Shown: positions 12,101 to 23,134 of the stretch, piece by piece | How the letters are laid out: every line of letters begins with the position of its first letter | Numbering within the stretch: the stretch's first letter is position 1 | Assembly (NCBI GenBank): GCA_015680685.1 | Contig: MNCI01005801.1 | Coordinates: forward strand, 181,559 to 245,558 | Length of the DNA: 64,000 nucleotides | DNA from: Gnetum montanum | Lineage: Eukaryota; Streptophyta; Gnetopsida; Gnetales; Gnetaceae | Direction of reading: 5' to 3' | Program-made: the position numbers and the translations under genes | The notes under the pieces: model-generated | Told to the model about the DNA's origin: nothing | The model's input: only the letters and a program-made list of their open reading frames with translations | Databases searched by the model: none

Positions 12101-13451
12101 GTGTTAAATTATGGATGAGAGGTCTTGCTTAGTAGCTCTATGTCACAGGTTCCATTTCAGTAACAACATTGCATTATGAATTTTTTAAAAAGTTGAGTTT
12201 CATATAAACATGATGTAGTCAGACATTTGGCTTCTGAATCGGATTCAAATGAGGTGCGTCTCAAAAACCCTGGGCATAGACAATACAGAGCAATTGTGGT
12301 GCTATATGATATGTGAAATCCCAATCCGAATGCCTACCACAACATATTTTGATCAATTCAATTGCTCTTCTTTGCCTCTGTTGCGGAATCCTTTAGCTTG
12401 GAGTTATTCTCTTATTTCAATGGCTTGCAGACTTCTAAATTTTACCATGGTTTTCATATTTCTAAATTTACCATGAGTAAATGCATACATGGCATTACAT
12501 GCCACATAAAATCACAAGCAGCTTTAGACAGTCAACAACAAACAAGCAAGTTGAAACAGGCGGCATCCGGATGAAAATTCACGACCATAAACAACAATAC
12601 AGATGCTGCCTATATCTTACCATAATGATATTTAAATAATGATGATGAGAGAGTGGAACGTGGTGCTGTGTGGTAAGGTATAATTGGCATGAGGGATGTT
12701 TGGTCCATAAATGGTCTACGTTGAATGAGATGTGGAATAACAGATAACAATAAACTATGATCGTTGAATGCGAGCAATATACACAAAGTAGTGAGAATAA
12801 AGTGGGCTTTGCCTGCAATAAAATTAAGACTTGAAATAAAGCGAGGTTATTGGAAAAGACTTCCACCTTTATTTCCAAAAAACTCTAATGCTCTTCTCTG
12901 TGTATGGTGAAGAAGATTATCTACTGGATTTATTTGTTTGTCTTTTTAGATTTTGGGACGACTCCTTAAACCAGACTTATCACACAAGTACGTCGAATTC
13001 AACGCAGCAAATTTTAAGTTAAAGGTGATGCAATAAAGAGGAATTTTCACGTACTCCACAGAGGATTGGATGGAAGAAAAGACGTTCTTAGGTTGCTGAA
13101 GCATTGCAGGAACGAAGTTATGAAATTCAAACTTTTGAGATAGTCACAGTAGAAATTGTGTTAAAATAGTGTTTTTGCTGATAGATAAACAAACATCATC
13201 ATCACAATTAAAGCTACTGCATACCACATTTATGAGGTCGCCTCAAGTGAATGTGATGCATTCCACTGTCAAAAACTTTGGCCTTCCAATGAGGGTCTTT
13301 GAATTTAAATATTGTATACTTGAAGTAATGTGAATTTGCTAAAATAAAAAAGAAAGGCAGGTTCTTAGAAGATTCATTAATCCATTTCATCGGTTGTCTT
13401 ATACCAACTCATATATACAATTTAATTCTCACGATTTCGTCCTTACTTGTT
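9117..13451. repeat. Segmental duplication, copy 1 (partner 57537-61884)
   Basis: A 4.3-kb block recurs in the same orientation about 48 kb away. Both copies start AGGTTAAACCAAAATGCTC and stay collinear to CTTGTT at 13451 and 61884. By eye the copies are a little over 90% identical, with small indels. Open frames are not conserved, so the block looks non-coding, apart from an RLP tail remnant at 12230-12362. It includes a more GC-rich stretch at about 10200-10760. The left edge coincides with the last base of element A. Confidence 0.9.
12230..12362 (-). pseudogene. RLP C-terminal membrane segment remnant
   Basis: On the minus strand this reads VVVGIRIGIS and then, after a frame slip, TTIALYCLCPGFFETHLI. 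It aligns with the glycine-spaced transmembrane tail at 2757-2865 (GLRFGTSYGG) and with the plus-strand copy at 17650-17760 (GFGLSYSAQFLCIF). No LRRs precede it within the duplicated block. Either only the last exon end was duplicated or the LRR part was lost. Call based on similarity among copies in this window. Confidence 0.55.
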
Positions 13452-13739
13452 AGAGAGGGTCTGCATTACATAAGCATCTCATATCCTTGCATTTAATCAC
13501 AATGCTGTTACAAACTGATACACAGCATAGACAAGGAAGCCTGCAAGAGTGGTAAATATAAATTAAACTTTAGGAAGTAATCTCCGGATAAGGCCTAACG
13601 AGATACCTAACTTAAACATAAGATGCATACATAGACTAACGGCATACTCTTTGACGGTATTATGTTACATGTATAATTACAAACAGATTTGAAAATACAA
13701 GAGCAGCATCAACCAAAGTCTAGACTCTGGCTTTGGATT

Positions 13740-13905
13740 AATAGAAGAAGAAAGACAGACATTTAGCTTCTCAATTGGATTCAAGTAAGGTAGGTTGCAA
13801 AGAATCGATGAATGAACTCCTAACAATAATACACAGCAAGTGTGATGCATATGATATGCCAAGACCGAATGCAAATGCCAACAACATGACATTTGCTTCA
13901 ATAAT
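13740..13905 (-). pseudogene. Second RLP C-terminal tail remnant
   Basis: The sequence shares a series of words with 12220-12360 and 2710-2830 (TTCAAGTAAGGTAGGTTGCAAAGA, ATGATATGCCAAGACCGAATGC) and on the minus strand gives a hydrophobic Gly/Leu-rich stretch ending in a stop. It is a more diverged copy of the same tail, just outside the segmental duplication. Confidence 0.45.
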
Positions 13906-16480
13906 CTAACTATTCTCAATGTGGAGGCTGCCTTAGCTTGATTGGATGCATTGCGGGTGGGAAACATTTATTTTTTGAGAAGCCACTTCCATCAAAGGTC
14001 TAGTTTCTACCCAAATCAGCATTTTATTGGCAGAAGCTTGATAAGATTTTGCAGCAACAGGAACTTTGATAAGCAGAATTAAATGCATTAATATAATTTG
14101 GTGTGCTGGTAGAGCATACATAATTTTTTTAAATTTCAAAGTTAAAATCAAAGAACTTTTGAAGCTATAGAAATCAGTGTGGACAAAACATAGCGATTTG
14201 GATTATAATTTTCATTTTTGATACTAGTATTAGAATACTACTTTGAAATATATTTTTTTAAAAAAAAAAAATTCATTAAAATTTTAGACCATATTGTCTA
14301 AGTTGATAATATGATCCCAAAAGCAACTTCATTATGCTTAAGATCTTAAATTATTAATATAATATCTTTTTACATACTCATGAAAAGCCCCGGACTTTCG
14401 CTTATAAACTATATTTAATATTCCAAAATTGTCTTTTTAATAGTAGTTGCACATTATTTTTAATAAGAGTGGATTTGGAGTCACAAAGGTTGAAGACATC
14501 ACTTACATGGAAAGGATTTGAATATAGTAGTTAGAGTAGGTCTTTATTTGTACAACTTTAGATGACAAGGTCTACTTTATTTTAGGTTTATTTCATATTT
14601 TGTTTTATTTACATCAGCAATTGGTGTATTTTACATTTCTATTTCCTTCTTCTTCTTTTTTGGTTCAAGAGAAAAGCATTGTACTTTTATTTTTATGTTA
14701 TAAGGCCTATTTGACTGTGTGTATATTTATGTGACCTCTATGTTATTTCAATTCTATAAGGAATCGTTATACATTGATTTATAGTAAAACTTAATAAATG
14801 AGTTCCATTTTCAGGGATTTTAGGAAGTTTTTTTAATAAATTCAAAGATTTTACTTAGTTTCGAATTTTTGAAAGAAACTAAAAAGGTTTAGATTTTGTT
14901 GTTCACTAGCCTGTGCTCAGTTTTCAAAGTGTTTCTTTTTCTGATGCCATGTGAACCTATCAAGGTAGAAACTTTTTAAAAATGTTTTAATTAGATAACA
15001 TTGAAAACAAATTCAGATGTCCCACTTAGCATTAATCTTCAAGATGTAACTTAGTATTTGTAATGGAATTGAAAAGTTTGTATTGTTAGAAATTTTTATT
15101 TAAAAAATAGATAGTTATATGTTAATGTACCAGTGTGTAAAAAACTGTATTTGACCTATTGTGTTGTAAAAAAGCATTGTTTTGTCTTGTTTATGGTTGT
15201 AACTTTCTGAAAAAATAGCTTAGCTTTTTGCTATTTTTTTACCCTTTGCACTGAAGGGTTCTCCATGTAAATTCTGTTGTGTATATTTTACTGTTTTATC
15301 TATTTTATTTGCTATAATAGTTGGCTTTTAATATGCTTATCAAGAAGATAATTATTATGAGGTATTTCTTGTATATCATTAAAATTGATTCATGTTCACC
15401 ATTGGTAGTTCTATCTTTCGGGATTGAAATATTTATCAAGTTTTGGTTTATTTAATCTTTTCAACTGAACTTGGTTGCAATCCTTATATTTCATTCTGTT
15501 ATCTCCCTATGGAAAATTCTATTAAATCCTTTATTTATTGTACACTACGACTAAGAGTTTCCTCTGTGCTTCTCACAACTTACAACATTCCAAGATATTT
15601 TACAAAACATGATCTTTTATTCCAAGATAATAAAAAGCAAAACCTATAAAAATGAAAAATAAATAAATAACAAAAAACATAATTAAGGAAGAGGTGTGAG
15701 ACCCCTAACTACATCCCTAAAGGTCATAAAAGCAAAAATGTAACAAAAACCCAAACAAGAAAAAATTAGAAAAAAAAAACGAATTAAGGAAGAGGTGTGA
15801 GACCCCAAAAAAATAACCAATTAAACTAAGCACAACCCTTAACTATATCCTCTATTGCTATGCATTACCCCTATACTCACTACCCCATCTATACATACTA
15901 ATCACTAGGTTGCATACTCACTATCCCCTTCCCCATACAAAAACTTCAACATGACATAGAACCTACAACAACCAGTGAAACATTATTAACTAAACAACAA
16001 AAACCATGAGTAACCTATACCCTCTACACCTTATAACCTTTGCGAATTTAGATTTTTTTGGATTTCTTCAACAACATCAATGCTTTTATGGAAGCCAATT
16101 TCAAGGATTTTTGCAACATCTCTTCAATTTTAGGAATTTTTTAAAAGGTTTTTTGCATTTCTGTGCATGATCCATGTACAAAACTTTAAATTATTGCAAA
16201 TTTTTGAACAATTTGATAATTCTTCAATTTCTTCTCCGTTTAGGACTTTGAGGTGTTTCTTCAGTTTTAGGAATTTTTACAAAAGGAATGTTGGTAGAGA
16301 AGAGGATGGAATTAAATGTAACAACATGCAATAATGAAACTAAGATTAAAGATTCATTAAGTTCAAAAATTGATAGGATATATTAGGCATATATTACATT
16401 TTCATAAAAAATAAAGACAACCTCTACAAATTGACCAAGTATCAATGGTGGGTAACAAAAACAAATCATATAAGTTTTTT
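13906..16480. other. Intergenic AT-rich DNA, no gene recognised
   Basis: Long A/T runs, no recognisable coding region. A 24-bp phrase beginning ATTAAGGAAGAGGTGTGAG occurs twice (about 15682 and 15783). The frame at 15443-15649 shows no known domain. Confidence 0.5.
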
Positions 16481-16489
16481 GTTGCAACA

Positions 16490-17240
16490 TTATAACATTG
16501 TTTCAAATGGGTAGTTACATCATAGAAAAGGAACACATGCAACTCATCCTCAAGGGCTTCAAACCTACACAACCTATGGGTATGCTCTTCTTGGAAGAGT
16601 TGAATCCATCTTCCACTTTCAATTTTAAGATGATATGAACTTAAACAAAGCTTGTGGATGATACTTTGATACTTAATTAAAATAGCAACTTAGAGATAGT
16701 AAACTTATACAGCTAGTTTATTACCTCTAATGTAATGTGAATAAAGCCATTTCTTGCCTTCTACATTAGACCATAACTACATTAAAACCTTATTCTTAAC
16801 TAACTAGTAAATATGTTTAGGATCTTAGTGCACTTCCTCCCAAGAAATATTTCATTTTCTTAACCACTGCATTCCCTAAAAATACTGCTTGTGGTCTTGT
16901 GAATCCTCAATAACTACTTTAGAAAATCTATCTTGTCTTAAGATATGCAAATTATGAGTGTATACAATGAATTAGCACAAAGCTTATACTTCTAAAGGTA
17001 ATATATCATATTCACATAATAACATTGAGTAAGGTGTTTGCACTCTTTCAATATCTTTCCAAAGTTTAGCATCGAGCCCAAGTCCTCCATATCCATACAA
17101 TACAGTAGGATAGATAATAGTCTAAAAATTTTGTTTTCTAATCTTCCTAGACAAGAGTCCTAAGTCCTTGCACTTGCTTGTGAAAGCATACAAAGCCTTC
17201 AACCTTCATGCTATGTTTTCTTTGATTCACTTTCCTACTT
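16490..17240 (-). pseudogene. LINE (non-LTR retrotransposon) ORF2 C-terminal remnant
   Basis: Read on the minus strand and allowing frameshifts and stops, the sequence gives LCMLSQASART/CLGRLENKIFRLL..., LYGYGGLGLDAKLWKDIERVQT, LPLEV.ALC, and finally RWIQLFQEEHTHRLCRFEALEDELHVF. This matches the C-terminal domain after the RT of plant LINE-1-like elements: a YG.E.WG segment, an ERVQ helix, a LP.E..AL segment and the terminal R.CR....EDE.H.LF motif. The catalytic RT part and the 5' end are missing, as expected for a 5'-truncated copy. An RLP fragment in the opposite orientation follows within 50 bp. Confidence 0.7.
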
Positions 17241-17288
17241 GTGATTCTTCATATAAATAAGATCCAAATATTTAAAAGAATGTACTAA

Positions 17289-17760
17289 TTGCAAATTAGT
17301 ATAAGTAGTGACATTTGGGAATGGATAGGAAACCTCATTGCCTTAAGATTATTGAATTTATCTTGTAATATGTTGACAATGAACATACCTCCACCAATTA
17401 GCAAATTACATTTTCTCAAAGCCTTGCATTTAAGATGCAACCATGTATCAGAAAAAATTCCATTGAAGTTGCACTCATTAGACTTTTTAACTATTTTGAA
17501 TGTTTCACATGATAGATTATGTGGTAGGATTCCCAAAAGCACATAGTAATCTACCTTGGATGAAAGTTCCTTTTCAAAGAATGAATGTTTGTGTGGGTTT
17601 CCCAATAGCATTCCATGCAACAAGGAAAATGGAACATATGTCACCCATAGTATTCAAATTAGGATTTGGCCTATCATATAGTGCACAATTTCTTTGTATT
17701 TTCAATGTGATGCATTTCCTCCTTTTTTTAAAATCTACCTTGTTTGAATGAACACTTTTC
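17289..17760 (+). pseudogene. LRR receptor-like protein (RLP) fragment, last LRRs to tail
   Basis: The plus strand encodes WEWIGNLIALRLLNLSCNM, then ALHLRCNHVSEKIPLKL and VSHDRLCGRIPKST, which are two or three last LRRs plus the cap. After a frame change it gives NVCVGFPIAF and a membrane segment with GFGLSYSAQFLCIFNV, ending at the stop after STLFE. It resembles the minus-strand RLP at 2757-4700 (LDLRCNN and CGKIPKST are shared) but has a single cap. Only the 3' end of the gene is present and it is frameshifted once. Confidence 0.78.
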
Positions 17761-18193
17761 ATTAGAAAAAGTTTATATTGTATTGGTTCTGGTGTGCGTG
17801 TATGCCCTTTGTTGTATTAGTTTGCAATAAAGCCTTGTTGTATGCTTGTATTCTATTAGGATTTTTAATTCCAACCAACATGAAATGGTAGGGCTCACCT
17901 GATGGAAAAACATGTAATGCAAGGATGTTAAGTAATGACTCTTGTAACCTATAATATAAATGTCAAGGAGGGATCGTCAAACAAGAGCACACAGTGACTA
18001 CCAACCTACTACTTCTCTAAAGTAAAGAATCATCTATTATAATTATGAGTTGTAACTACAAATTCTACTCCTATTTAAATAGTCAAGCAGTCTTTGTTTG
18101 ATGTACTTCATTTTCGACTTGTGCTTCCATAGTCAAGTAGAGTCTTTGTTTGATGCACTTCATTTTCTACTTGTCCTTCAATATGACCCAACT

Positions 18194-18267
18194 GTCTAGG
18201 TGGTGTAGTTGGTTATCACGTTAGTCTCACACACTAAAGGTCCCCAGTTCATGTCTAGGCTCAGACA
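18194..18267 (+). tRNA. tRNA-Val(CAC)-like gene, probably degenerate
   Basis: A cloverleaf can be drawn by eye. The acceptor stem is GTCTAGG/CTCAGAC, the D arm lies within TGGTGTAGTTGGTTATCACG, the anticodon stem is TTAGT/ACTAA around the loop CTCACAC with anticodon CAC (18228-18230), and the T arm is CCCAG/CTAGG. This is the plant tRNA-Val(CAC) pattern. Mismatches at acceptor pair 5-68 (A-C) and in the T stem, plus TTCATGT in place of the TTCGA-type T loop, look like decay by transitions. No CCA is encoded. It may be a pseudogene. Confidence 0.75.
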
Positions 18268-18658
18268 AAATTATCAATTTTTGCTGTACTCTTATATTTT
18301 ATAAGAAAAAGTCATTTTTACGATATAAAATGTTGAAACCCATAATATTCTGACATTTCAGAAAAGGATTTAAGATGAAGAATGTTGCCTCTAATTACAT
18401 ATATTTAAAATTAATTGCATAAGTAACATCTAATATGTATCGAGTCACTCTCTATACCTTGCTAATTAAATTTGATTGTCTAACTTAAAAGGAAAACACT
18501 GCCATGCCGGCTCCTCAGTAGGAAAATGTTTACACCGCATTCAATGATTATGGAATTTCCATGAATCTGTTTTGGATCCTAAACAAAGACTTATAAAATA
18601 CACATATACAGAACCATATACGGTTAAAATATACATTTTGGACTCATGGGTTTCATTC

Positions 18659-18748
18659 AGGGCCTACTCGGGAAAGCATAAGCTTTAAAGATATGTAATT
18701 AANTAGGGCCTACTCGGGAAAGCATAAGCTTTAAAGATATGTAATTAA
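18659..18748. repeat. 44-bp direct repeat across a single N
   Basis: The same 44 bases (AGGGCCTACTCGGGAAAGCA... to ...TGTAATTAA) are found at 18659-18702 and 18705-18748, identical as far as I can see, with an N at 18703 between them. Identical ends on both sides of an N are typical of two contig ends that overlap but were not merged. Confidence 0.8.
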
Positions 18749-19505
18749 TTAATTATAAAGATTCAGTGGGTTTCAATCTTTTGCAAAAGCAAGATGGCTC
18801 TCTGCAAGTATTCCACGTTCATTTTCATGATCACTCTCTGGTTTGCTTTCTAAGAAATCCAAAACTACCTAAGTAGAACTCGTGAATTTATTTCCAAAGA
18901 ACGTAAATTCTAACAATACTACAAACAGTAATGTGATTGTACAAGATTTCTAGTTACTAGATTGTTGCTACTTTGCTGGGCTTATTCTCATCCATCGCTG
19001 GGATCTTGTGATTCATTTTCTCGCATCCCACGCCTTTTGAAAATGCCGAAAAATTACTCGGGAGCAGGTAATGTGTTCAATATTTCATCTTCAAAATAAA
19101 TGTTGCTTAAAAGATGTAACATTGTTTAAAGAGTCAAATTAAGATGCATTAAAAATGTAGATTTTATATATAAAATAACATGATAAAAATGAGTTGGGTT
19201 GACTTGACTTGAATCAGACACTCTGATGACCGTCAAAGGAAGAAAACACTAATGTGTTTGCATCTCCATTGAGGTTCTGTTAGCAGAGCTGGCAGCAAAA
19301 TATGAAATGAGATGAAAATAAAGAGCAATGGAACCACAGGCAAATGTAGAAGGATCTTATTATCAGAAATGGGAATAACAAGCTTTTCTCTTCATCACAA
19401 GGAGAGAACAAGAAGAAGCCTCTCTCTCATGCAGTAGGAGAAGAATGTAAGAGAAGAATATAAGAGTGGGATGGAAAGGGGATGTATGTGATAGAATATA
19501 AGAGT
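18749..19505. other. Intergenic DNA left of element F, no gene recognised
   Basis: No coding region is recognisable. A purine-rich stretch at about 19390-19480 (AGGAGAGAACAAGAAGAAGC) directly precedes the point where gag of element F begins without any 5' LTR. Confidence 0.45.
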
Positions 19506-20340
19506 AGCTAAGGTAGACGATGTATGGAGTTCCTTAGACTCTAAAATTGAAACCATCTTAAAAATTGTAGAAGAGTCTAAGGTAGAGCAAAGTAGTGACA
19601 AAGGTAAGAAAAAGTGGAGAGATTTAAGCCCTACACATAACAAGGGTAAGGGGAAAATCACTAACTCCGATGTGGCTATAGGTTCTCACATAGATGATGA
19701 TGGTGGATGTGAGGCCTACTACTATGAACATCTTAAGGGATGTTGCCCCATTATCTCACATCTATAGGAGTCTGGGGTGTATGCACTAAATCCAAAACTC
19801 AATCAACGGCAAACACCCCGAAGGTTGCCTTATCCACAAGGTAACCCAAGGCAGTTCCACCAACCACTAACGTATTATCTAAGTGGAACTCCACCTTAGT
19901 CCATCGGATAGCATCAGCAATGGAAATACCCACAGTCATGGGGGATGCCATCGTCGAAACGACAGTACCCTTACCGGTAGCCTGATCCTTATGGATATTA
20001 TGTGTAGTAGCCGATTTCTCCAAGTGACTCTATGGGTCATGCAACCCCCAACCGTCACTACCAAGCTCGAGAGTACTTCAGAAGGACTCCTTCTCCTTTG
20101 GGAGACACTCCATACCCACACCATCCTCCTAATCCATCCACACCTGTTCCACCTCAAGCAGTTCCCATAACACCTCCTGCTCCAATAATGCAAGGGGAAC
20201 TTCCTCCTCAACCGTAGCAACGTCACGCTACGAGAGCTGTAAATATCCAACCTGCTACTGGTTCTGACAACTGTAAAAAGAGAAGACCTTACTTCAGAAC
20301 CAAAAGCCCAGATAAACTCTCGCAACAACAAGCGATTGAG
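19506..20340 (+). pseudogene. gag C-terminus and Pro-rich linker of element F
   Basis: The plus strand encodes SSLDSKIETILKIVEESKVE and KGKKKWRDL, then the zinc-knuckle-like segment CEAYYYEHLKGCC with the second Cys changed to Tyr, then a Pro/Gln/Tyr-rich linker (REYFRRTPSPLGDTPYPHHP, about 20070-20130). Several in-frame stops are present. It is collinear with element B 48600-49470. Confidence 0.8.
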
Positions 20341-20343
20341 GCC

Positions 20344-21240
20344 ATGAACAATCCTCCACCATCTAATAGTTTGGAGCACCCTTTCATCCAAAATCAGAGC
20401 CTAATGCATACAGTTATGTTAATGCATATCGTAACTGACTGGATCAAGGTAGGCCACCTTCCCAGGAAACTAACTGACCCTGGAAGTCCCTTAATCTATT
20501 TACAGATCGTTGGAAATGAACCACATAGGGCTTTTCTTTATTCCAGTTCCGGAGTCAACTTAATTTCACAAAAGATGTATCATGCCTGGAACTTGCCCCA
20601 ACTTAAGAAGAGAAACATTCAACTAGAGCTGGCAGATCAATCCATCACCATTCCCTTGGGATTTGTGGATGATGTTATTACCAATGTGTGTGGTTGGTAT
20701 AACCTAGTTGACTTTTTGGTGATCGAAGTGAACAACAATGAAGGGGACTTCCCAATTATAATGGGAAGGGCATGGCTAAGCACAGTAGATGCATGTCTTA
20801 GGATCCACGATCTTTCCTTGGAAATCTCTAAGGTAAGCATATGTGGAAAGATCAAGAAGAGGAAATTTCCATGCATCACATACAGTGATTCATCGGGTGA
20901 TGACATGGAGGGATGCTCATCTCCTCCATGCAGTAGGTGTGCCTTTGAAACTTTGCAACAAAGATGCCTATATGTGGCAACCACACAAAAAGTAGTAGAC
21001 ACCCCATGGTTGACAGCTACTCATAAGAGCAGACAAATATGCATGGAACGAACTGAGGAAACTCATGCTAACAATGAAAGCATATATACATTGGAACATA
21101 AGCGTCACCAACTTCTACCCTTGAATCTGAGATCATCAATTGGAAGAAGTTGGGCACTTCTTAGAAATTTAAATAGACGCTCATTATTTTGGATCTCTCC
21201 TTTACAACTCAGTCATGGGGGAGATGGCCACCTATGCTAA
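20344..21240 (+). pseudogene. Retropepsin-like ORF of element F fused to the terminal pol codons
   Basis: A 298-codon open frame starts at ATG 20344. It contains the aspartic protease region of the polyprotein, with LELADQSITIPLGFVDDV and the flap/C-terminal signature IIMGRAWL (about residues 139-147). The expected active-site DSG is replaced: the aligned segment reads FLYSSSGVNLIS where element B has LLDSGSRVNLIS, so Asp is Tyr and Gly is Ser. The last residues, SLFWISPLQLSHGGDGHLC, are the C-terminus of the whole polyprotein (B ends SLFWISSFPLSHGGDGQLC). The frame therefore survived a large deletion in register. It is very unlikely to be an active protease. Whether it is expressed cannot be told. 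Confidence 0.85.
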
Positions 21241-23134
21241 CCATATGGGGCCCTCAGTTCTTTTAAGTTTTTGTTTTACACATTTTTGTTTTACAACGTT
21301 TTTGTTTTACACATTTTTGTTTTACAAAGTTATTTAACTTTTCTAATTTTTGTTTTACAACATCGTTACACTTTTCCATTTTTTGTGTGAGTGTGTGTGT
21401 GTATCCACCCTGTAAGTTTGTCCCATAATAAGTGTTCAGACTGATGGTATGAACTGTTTTCATATTGATTGCTAATGTTTGGTTTTTACCTTTAAGTCAC
21501 AATGTTGATACTAAGGTATGTTTCTTTTGATATGGCAGGCAATGAGATCACTTCATCCATCCATCCACCAATTTCTATGGTTTCTCTTGGCTTGGAAATG
21601 TACAGTTTCCTTCTAATAAGAACTTTAACGAATCAGTGACTGGGTATTTCTCAAACTAAGGAAGGACTGAAGGATTGCAAAGGGTGTAACTTCAAGGGAA
21701 CTTGATGCTTTTGTGTTGGTCATTCTCTTGGGTGCTTAGATGTTTCTTCTTGAGTTTTCTTACCATTCCAATGTTACCCAATTATCAAAAGCTGAGACAA
21801 TAAAAATAAGAAGTATTTTCATGTTGTGGTTCTCACGCATAAAAACACAAAACATCAAAAAAAATGAAGAAAGTGAGAATTCAAAGCACACCCCTTAGAC
21901 TAAATAAAATTTGGGCTACAAGCACTGGTTATGGAACCAAAAGTATTCCCTCTAACTAAGGCCCTTCTCGCTTTCCATTGCTTCCTTTGTTTCATCAGAA
22001 TGGTGGTGGCTCTTTTAAGATGCATCCTTCTTATCCAAGTGGGTGGTTTAGCCAAATGCATTGATGCAAAGCCACTGGAAGTGGTTGGTTTGAGGCCAGA
22101 GTTGGAATGAGACTTGCCAAGTCACATTAATCATCAAACACACAAGGGGCTGTACACCACCTTGTTCTTGAGATTCCATTCCATTCTCTTCTCTCCTCTC
22201 CATCCTTCTCTCCATTGTTCACCTCATTGCCAGTTGTATCATTAGTGTATCTATTTTGGTTGATGCATTGTTTTCTTTTTGGTAGATTCTTGCAGTTAAG
22301 ATTTTAACTCTTGTTCCAAAACACATTCCTAGAGCCTACGGTCTCTTCGAATGTGGGTCTGTCAGGGTATCAAGGGCATGTGCCTGCTTTGGGGAGGACC
22401 CACTAACATTCCTATTTGGTGCATTCGTTAACTTCTTTTCCTTAACATTTTGCAATTAATTATTATTTTGTTCATTCCCATCTTGACATCCATTTCACTG
22501 ATGTTTTCAATTGTCCCTTTTTATCTATCTTTCTTAATCCTTTCCCTTCTTCATTCTAACGCTACTGGAGGTTTGTGATTAGTCATGGGGGTATGGGGCC
22601 CACTTTTTTCAATTTTCTCCTAGCCCCAAAATTTTTGATTTTTTTCCTAACCCCTACACCTTTGGTAGTCATCATTACTACATCTTCCGATCCATATTAG
22701 CCATACCACAACCTAGCCAATGGACCTACACTGAAGCAAGGTATTAATTACTTAATGATTCAATTACCCTTGCTAATATATGATTGTGTTGTGTGTGCAG
22801 ATGGCAATCATACAACAATAGAATGGATTTGGAGCAAACACTTGGAATGGAGCAGCGTTGAAGTAGCTATGCAAGGAGCAAGATCGATGGTGAACTTATG
22901 GATGGACAACGAAAAGCGCAATCTTGGCGTTGGCAGCAGCAACACTTCTTTCTATCTCTATCTTTCTCTTCATTGTAATAAGTTGTTCACCTTTGTTATC
23001 ATTTTTTGTCAAGTCTTGTAATAATGATCCGTTCACATGTCATCCCATCAGTTCCATTCCCCTCAATAATTCCATACCTTCCCAATATTATTGTAAGGAA
23101 CTCGAGGACGAGTTTTCATTTAGTCATGGGGGTA
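21241..23134 (+). other. Long 3' untranslated tail of element F
   Basis: This is 1.9 kb of non-coding sequence collinear with B 53157-55063. It starts with a TTTTTGTTTTACA direct-repeat array (about 21268-21332) and a GT microsatellite (about 21379-21402). It contains a conserved block around 22340-22420 (GGGCATGTGCCTGCTTTGGG). Purine motifs AGTCATGGGGG occur at 21211, 22581 and 23122. The last, ending GGGGGTA, abuts the LTR and is the likely polypurine tract. Confidence 0.75.

Noticed and set aside
19936-20391. 151-codon minus-strand Arg/Trp/Ser-rich frame
   Set aside because: It is antisense to the Pro-rich linker of element F. CCT/CCA proline codons read as AGG/TGG on the other strand.
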